This document shows, piece by piece, positions 63,971 through 64,000 of a DNA stretch of 64,000 nt (position 1 is its first letter; each line of letters opens with the position of its first letter). The position numbers and the translations under genes are program-made. The notes below the pieces were generated by a model, which was not told the DNA's origin, searched no databases, and saw only the letters and a program-made list of their open reading frames with translations. This DNA is from Pseudoalteromonas xiamenensis. GTDB lineage: Bacteria > Pseudomonadota > Gammaproteobacteria > Enterobacterales > Alteromonadaceae. The stretch is from the NCBI RefSeq assembly GCF_042431545.1, contig NZ_JBHLYX010000013.1; one strand, given 5' to 3'.

Positions 63971-64000
63971 GTTAAAGCCCCCCTTGTGGTGCATTATTCA

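Overview
The window looks like a chromosomal segment of a marine gammaproteobacterium of the Alteromonadales, most likely Pseudoalteromonas or a close relative. The basis is an AT-leaning sequence, a LodA/LodB amino-acid oxidase-type pair, a QseE/QseG/QseF-type (GlrK/GlrR) operon, cydB-cydX-ybgE, anmK, many sensory proteins, and an integron-like cassette array with attC sites of the Vibrio/Pseudoalteromonas kind. The genus is an inference; no rRNA or housekeeping marker is present.

Layout. (1) 1-6.5 kb: an array of small, promoterless, same-strand cassettes separated by imperfect palindromes ending in GTTRRRY-like core sites. Cargo includes a secreted MACPF/CDC-like protein, a P-loop kinase-like protein, a stand-alone TipAS drug-binding domain, small membrane or secreted unknowns, and several frameshifted (dead) cassettes. 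No integrase gene is visible. (2) 6.5-13.4 kb: a 1836-residue modular lipoprotein (calcium-binding TSP3 repeats alternating with propeller-like modules), bracketed by two ~230 bp direct repeats, then a last attC-like site. (3) 13.4-17.5 kb: a Cpx-like system (HK, RR, CpxP/Spy-like protein) divergent from two membrane protein genes, with an operator region made of GTAAC units spaced every 10 bp. (4) 17.7-21.3 kb: RhlE helicase, a small PstS-like protein and a porin. (5) 21.4-28.6 kb: a minus-strand operon with a MacA-like adaptor (frameshifted), MacB-like ATPase and permease, NtrC-type regulator and NtrY-like kinase, preceded by a sigma54-like promoter and tandem palindromes. (6) 28.9-33.8 kb: a c-type-cytochrome-like protein, LodA-like quinoprotein and LodB-like flavoprotein. 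(7) 33.8-37.6 kb: a Zur-controlled zinc locus with an AztD-like lipoprotein and a TonB receptor interrupted by an in-frame stop. (8) 38.2-47.7 kb: esterase with TPR, anmK, PAS-GGDEF-EAL protein, HxlR/YciI pair, dCache chemoreceptor. (9) 48-53.5 kb: GlrR-QseG-GlrK operon divergent from eight tandem genes for tiny secreted EF-hand proteins; seven of them have start codons exactly 232 bp apart. GlrR-like enhancer sites and a sigma54-like promoter lie between. (10) 53.5-64 kb: lipoproteins, a vitellogenin-N-like HEAT protein, gamma-glutamylcyclotransferase-like protein, DUF6351 hydrolase, histidine phosphatase, PhyH dioxygenase, and the end of the cytochrome bd operon.

The most novel-looking system is the EF-hand tandem array with its apparent sigma54/GlrR control circuit: a membrane kinase, its regulator and an expandable set of near-identical periplasmic calcium-binding proteins. 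Next are the cytochrome-LodA-LodB operon beside an export operon with its own enhancer-binding regulator, and the bacterial vitellogenin-like protein/lipoprotein pair.
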